Assembly: GCA_910589075.1 (NCBI GenBank)
Contig: CAJUSK010000030.1
Coordinates: forward strand, 9,831-73,830
Origin: an uncultured Lachnospiraceae bacterium
Lineage (GTDB): Bacteria > Bacillota > Clostridia > Lachnospirales > Lachnospiraceae
Direction of reading: 5' to 3'
Length of the DNA: 64,000 bases
The position numbers were made by a program, and so were the translations under genes. The notes under the pieces were generated by a model. It searched no databases. It saw only the letters and a list, made by a program, of their open reading frames with translations, and was not told the DNA's origin. How positions within the stretch are numbered: the stretch's first letter is position 1; each line of letters begins with the position of its first letter. This document shows, piece after piece, positions 61,086 to 64,000 of this stretch.

Positions 61086-63668
61086 ATGAAGGTATTGGTG
61101 ATCGGCGGCGTTGCCGCCGGAACAAAAACAGCAGCGAAGCTGAAACGTATGGATCGAAGTGCAGATGTCAGGGTGATTTCAAGGGATCGGGATATTTCCT
61201 ATGCAGGCTGCGGACTTCCGTATTACGTGGGTGGTATGATTGAGGAACCGGGTGATTTGATTGTGAATACGCCGGAAAAATATGCCGCGCTAACAGGGGT
61301 GGAAGTGCAGACAGGAAAAGAAGCCGTTGGACTGGATGCAGGAGCGAAGGCGGTGACAGTAAAAGATGTGACGACCGGGGAAGAAGAAACACTGTCTTAT
61401 GATAAGCTGGTCATCGCTGTAGGGGCATCCCCCGCGCTTCCACCGGTGAACGGTATGGAACTTGCAGGCGTATTTACTATGCGGAAGCCGGAAGACGCTG
61501 TTTCGGTGCGGGCTTTTGCACAGGAAAAAGGCGTGAAAAAGGCCGTGGTGGTAGGTGCGGGCTTTATCGGCCTGGAGATGGCGGAAAACCTTCAACAGAG
61601 AGGCATCAGTGTTACGGTCATTGATTTTGCACCGCAGATTCTGCCGGGGATTCTGGATCCGGAGATGGCCGCTTTTGGGAAAAAGCATCTGTTGCAGAAA
61701 GGCATCCGGGTGATTACCGGGACAAAGGCGGAGGAGGTGCTGGGCGAGGAGGGCGTTACGGCAGTGCGTACTTCGGCGGGGACCCTTCCCTGCTCGTTGC
61801 TGATTATGGCGGCAGGCATCCGGCCCAATACAGCGTTTCTGGAAGGAAGCGGTCTGAAGATGGACCGGGGAACCATTGTGGTAGATGAGATGATGCGCAC
61901 CAACCTTCCGGATGTATATGCGGCAGGAGACTGTGTGCTGGTGAAAAGCCGGATGACCGGTGCGCCCCAGTGGTCTCCCATGGGTTCTTCCGCCAATCTG
62001 GAGGGACGGACGTTGGCACAGATTCTGGCGGGTGTGCAGAAAGAGTATCCCGGTGTGCTGGGCACAGGGGTTGTAAAACTGCCCGGCCTGAACTGTGGAC
62101 GTACCGGTCTGACCCAGGTCCAGGCCGAAGCGGCGGGGTATGAGGTGGAGACTGTGCTTGCGGTGACGGACGATAAAGCCCATTATTATCCCGATGCGGC
62201 ATTTTTTGCCACAAAACTCATTGCAGAGAAAGAAAGCCACCGTCTGTTGGGCATGCAGGTACTGGGACCGGGTGCGGTGGATAAAATGGTAGACATTGCC
62301 GTAATGGGTATCAATATGGGGGCAAAGCTGGAAGACTTTGAAAATGCGGACTTTGCGTATGCGCCGCCGTTTTCCACAGCCATTCATCCGTTTGTGCAGG
62401 CCGTATACATATTACTGAATAAATTAAACGGTGATATGGACAGCATGACTCCGGCGCAGTATGCGGCAGGGGAAGCGGAAGGATATCGAATATTGGATGT
62501 GGCGCCTGCGCCGTCTATCCGGGGTGCCTCCTATGTTGATCTGGCCAGGGTGAACGGCGAATTGCCGGGCATTGGAAAAGAAGAGAAACTGCTGCTGGTC
62601 TGCGTCAAGGGAAAGAGAGGCTATTTTCTGCAGAACCGTCTGCGCCACTTTGGGTATCAGCATACGAAAGTACTGGAAGGGGCTACATTCTTCAATGATG
62701 TAAAAGTCCGGGATTTTGCAGGGACAGTTTCCGGAGAGGACGAAAAGAAAGTAAAAGCGCTGGGCTTTTTAAAAGATAAGAGAACGCCGGATAAATTCAA
62801 TGGCCGTGTCATCACAAGAAACGGTAAGATTACCGCACAGGAGGCAAAGGCGATTGCGGAGGCGGCGGACCGGTTTGGCAGCGGCGAAGTGACTATGACC
62901 TCCCGTCTGACCATGGAAATCCAGGGTGTGCCCTTTGAGAACATTGAACCGCTGCGGGCGTATCTGCTGGAGGCAGGGCTGGAAATGGGCGGTACCGGAT
63001 CCAAAGTACGTCCGGTGGTATCCTGTAAAGGAACAACCTGTCAGTATGGCCTGATTGATACGTTTGCATTGTCGGAAGAGATTCATGAACGGTTTTTCCA
63101 TGGCTATGCCGATGTAAAACTGCCGCACAAATTCAAAATTGCCGTAGGCGGCTGTCCCAATAACTGCGTGAAGCCGGACTTGAACGATCTGGGGATTATC
63201 GGGCAGAAAGTGCCGCAGATTGACCCTGAAAAGTGCCGGGGCTGTAAAGTCTGCCAGGTAGAGCAGAACTGTCCCATCCATGTGGCGGCGCTCAGAGACG
63301 GCAGGATTGTCATAGATGAATCTGCCTGCAATCACTGTGGGCGTTGTATGGGTAAGTGCCCGTTTGGCGCATTGGAACAGTATACGGATGGATATCGTAT
63401 TTACATAGGCGGGCGATGGGGCAAAAAAGTGGCCCAGGGAAGGTATCTGGACAAAGTTTTTACAGATCGGGAAGAAGTGCTGGACATTGTTGAAAAGGCA
63501 ATTCTGTTATTCCGCCAGCAGGGGATTACAGGAGAACGATTTGCGGATACGGTGGCAAGAATCGGATTTGAAGCGGTGCAGGAACAGCTTTTGTCCAATG
63601 CTCTCCTGGAAGGAAAACAGGAAAATCTTGCGGCCCAGAAGCATTTAAAAGGCGGGGCTACCTGCTGA
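61086..63668 (+). CDS. CoA-disulfide-reductase / rhodanese / sulfite-reductase-like / ferredoxin fusion
   Basis: This 860-residue protein has four modules. Residues 1 to about 450 are an FAD and NAD(P)H disulfide reductase of CoADR type (VIGGVAAGTKTAAKLKR; single redox Cys42 in SYAGCGLPYY; VVVGAGFIGLEMAENL; VYAAGDC). About 465-560 is a rhodanese-like domain with Cys506 in CVKGKRGY. About 575-710 is half of a nitrite/sulfite reductase with Cys647, Cys652, Cys690 and Cys694 for a [4Fe-4S]-siroheme-type site. About 718-770 is a 2[4Fe-4S] ferredoxin (CRGCKVCQVEQNCP, CNHCGRCMGKCP). A role in reducing persulfides, polysulfide or sulfite is inferred. GGAGGAGG precedes the ATG. Confidence 0.82.
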   Translation: MKVLVIGGVAAGTKTAAKLKRMDRSADVRVISRDRDISYAGCGLPYYVGGMIEEPGDLIVNTPEKYAALTGVEVQTGKEAVGLDAGAKAVTVKDVTTGEEETLSYDKLVIAVGASPALPPVNGMELAGVFTMRKPEDAVSVRAFAQEKGVKKAVVVGAGFIGLEMAENLQQRGISVTVIDFAPQILPGILDPEMAAFGKKHLLQKGIRVITGTKAEEVLGEEGVTAVRTSAGTLPCSLLIMAAGIRPNTAFLEGSGLKMDRGTIVVDEMMRTNLPDVYAAGDCVLVKSRMTGAPQWSPMGSSANLEGRTLAQILAGVQKEYPGVLGTGVVKLPGLNCGRTGLTQVQAEAAGYEVETVLAVTDDKAHYYPDAAFFATKLIAEKESHRLLGMQVLGPGAVDKMVDIAVMGINMGAKLEDFENADFAYAPPFSTAIHPFVQAVYILLNKLNGDMDSMTPAQYAAGEAEGYRILDVAPAPSIRGASYVDLARVNGELPGIGKEEKLLLVCVKGKRGYFLQNRLRHFGYQHTKVLEGATFFNDVKVRDFAGTVSGEDEKKVKALGFLKDKRTPDKFNGRVITRNGKITAQEAKAIAEAADRFGSGEVTMTSRLTMEIQGVPFENIEPLRAYLLEAGLEMGGTGSKVRPVVSCKGTTCQYGLIDTFALSEEIHERFFHGYADVKLPHKFKIAVGGCPNNCVKPDLNDLGIIGQKVPQIDPEKCRGCKVCQVEQNCPIHVAALRDGRIVIDESACNHCGRCMGKCPFGALEQYTDGYRIYIGGRWGKKVAQGRYLDKVFTDREEVLDIVEKAILLFRQQGITGERFADTVARIGFEAVQEQLLSNALLEGKQENLAAQKHLKGGATC

Positions 63669-63720
63669 TCCTGGCGGGCGGCATATGGTACAGCTTCGTT
63701 GATCCATAATAATATTAAGG

Positions 63721-63767
63721 CATCTGAGGAAGCTACAACCAATCAGCGCTTCCTCAGATGTTTTTTT
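63721..63767 (+). terminator. intrinsic terminator after the reductase fusion gene
   Basis: CATCTGAGGAAGC and GCTTCCTCAGATG form a perfect 13-base stem with a 14-base loop, then seven T. Confidence 0.93.
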
Positions 63768-63769
63768 CA

Positions 63770-63796
63770 TTTCATAGGAAAGTGCGTCCTATGAAA
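63770..63796. repeat. GTTTCATAGGA-type hairpin element, copy 3
   Basis: TTTCATAGGA/TCCTATGAAA with loop AAGTGCG, identical to copy 1 in the stem core and loop. As at 60927, it closely follows a terminator T-run. Confidence 0.82.
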
Positions 63797-63955
63797 CAAA
63801 AGGGATGCGCAGCTTCGCGCGCGGAACAAAAGCCGCGCATTCCGGAAAATTTGGACGCAAGAGTGTGCGAAGCGCACTTTTGTTATCGGCTTTAGCCGGT
63901 TGAGTGCGGCGGAGTTTTTCGTGTTCCGAAAAACGGAGACGTGCGAAACAGAAAA

Positions 63956-63995
63956 CCACCTGCTATGCGGGTGGTGTAGCAAGTGCTTATAGCAC
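63956..63995. other. paired hairpins at window edge, possible end of an IS200/IS605-like element
   Basis: CCACCTGC-TAT-GCGGGTGG (one mismatch position) and GTGC-TTATA-GCAC follow each other directly. IS200/IS605-type insertion sequences have such subterminal hairpins before the transposase gene. The gene itself, if present, is outside the window. Confidence 0.25.
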
Positions 63996-64000
63996 AAAAA

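Larger units (their letters stand above)
63669..64000. other. 332-base end region rich in hairpins
   Basis: After a terminator and the third GTTTCATAGGA element, the sequence holds several short inverted repeats (for example GTGTGC-GAA-GCGCAC and GGCT-TTA-GCC) and two hairpins near the edge. No coding region is supported inside the window. Confidence 0.6.

Noticed and set aside
63930..64000. Group II intron 5' end (GTGCGA-like start)
   Set aside because: Only a five-to-six-base similarity is seen and no domain V or reverse transcriptase is visible in the window.

Overview
The window reads as chromosomal DNA of an anaerobic Firmicute, most likely a gut Lachnospiraceae (Clostridia). The signs are strong AGGAGG-type ribosome sites with frequent TTG/GTG starts, a monomeric ferredoxin-type [FeFe] hydrogenase, FeoAB, a DUF1292 protein, a DUF5662 protein and a chorion-class-like cysteine-rich protein. 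The placement is an inference from gene content. No rRNA, tRNA or CRISPR array was recognised.

Region 1 (1-26433) is one very long co-directional block of 21 genes for assembly and decoration of a surface or secreted glycan. It holds GT2, GT4-like, GT8 and other glycosyltransferases, FkbM, TylF and other methyltransferases, three radical SAM enzymes, a DegT aminotransferase, a methyltransferase-cytidylyltransferase fusion and a TIM-barrel sugar isomerase. Seventeen of the 21 proteins carry the same small Rossmann-like module (GxGxxG, then D.....G....G..V, then an I..QL...G helix). It is fused at the N-terminus, the C-terminus or internally, and once stands alone behind a membrane anchor. This shared module on unrelated enzymes is the strongest candidate for an undescribed system here. 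A G9 tract inside one radical SAM gene is a candidate phase-variation switch. Base composition changes abruptly along the block, so it looks mosaic.

Region 2 (26756-34726) holds a GNAT acetyltransferase, feoA-feoB, and a packed run of [FeFe] hydrogenase, gltX and a short UvrD-like helicase. Region 3 (34769-38423) holds a DUF1292 gene on the minus strand, a GH13 debranching-enzyme homologue lacking two of its three catalytic residues, a DUF5662 gene, and a 155-residue protein with 36 cysteines whose start codon lies inside a perfect 17-bp hairpin.

Region 4 (38534-53256) starts with a ROK regulator, followed by a sugar catabolic locus: RpiR regulator, ADP-dependent-type sugar kinase, FGGY kinase, ribose-type ABC transporter, DhaK-DhaL kinase, TIM-like isomerase, and then RpiB-like isomerase and cupin isomerase on the minus strand, and a class II aldolase. 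The DhaKL/TIM/RpiB trio matches the L-erythrulose to D-erythrose-4-phosphate route known from tetritol catabolism, so a four-carbon sugar or polyol, or a sugar that yields one, is a reasonable substrate hypothesis.

Region 5 (53627-63668) holds a small membrane protein, trpS, a potABCD polyamine importer with its own XRE-cupin regulator (minus strand), a 6-phosphogluconolactonase-like propeller protein, and an 860-residue fusion of CoA-disulfide-reductase, rhodanese, sulfite-reductase-like and ferredoxin modules. Intergenic spaces from about 47.5 kb onward carry two families of palindromic repeats. The last 200 bases are dense in hairpins and may lead into a mobile element beyond the window.
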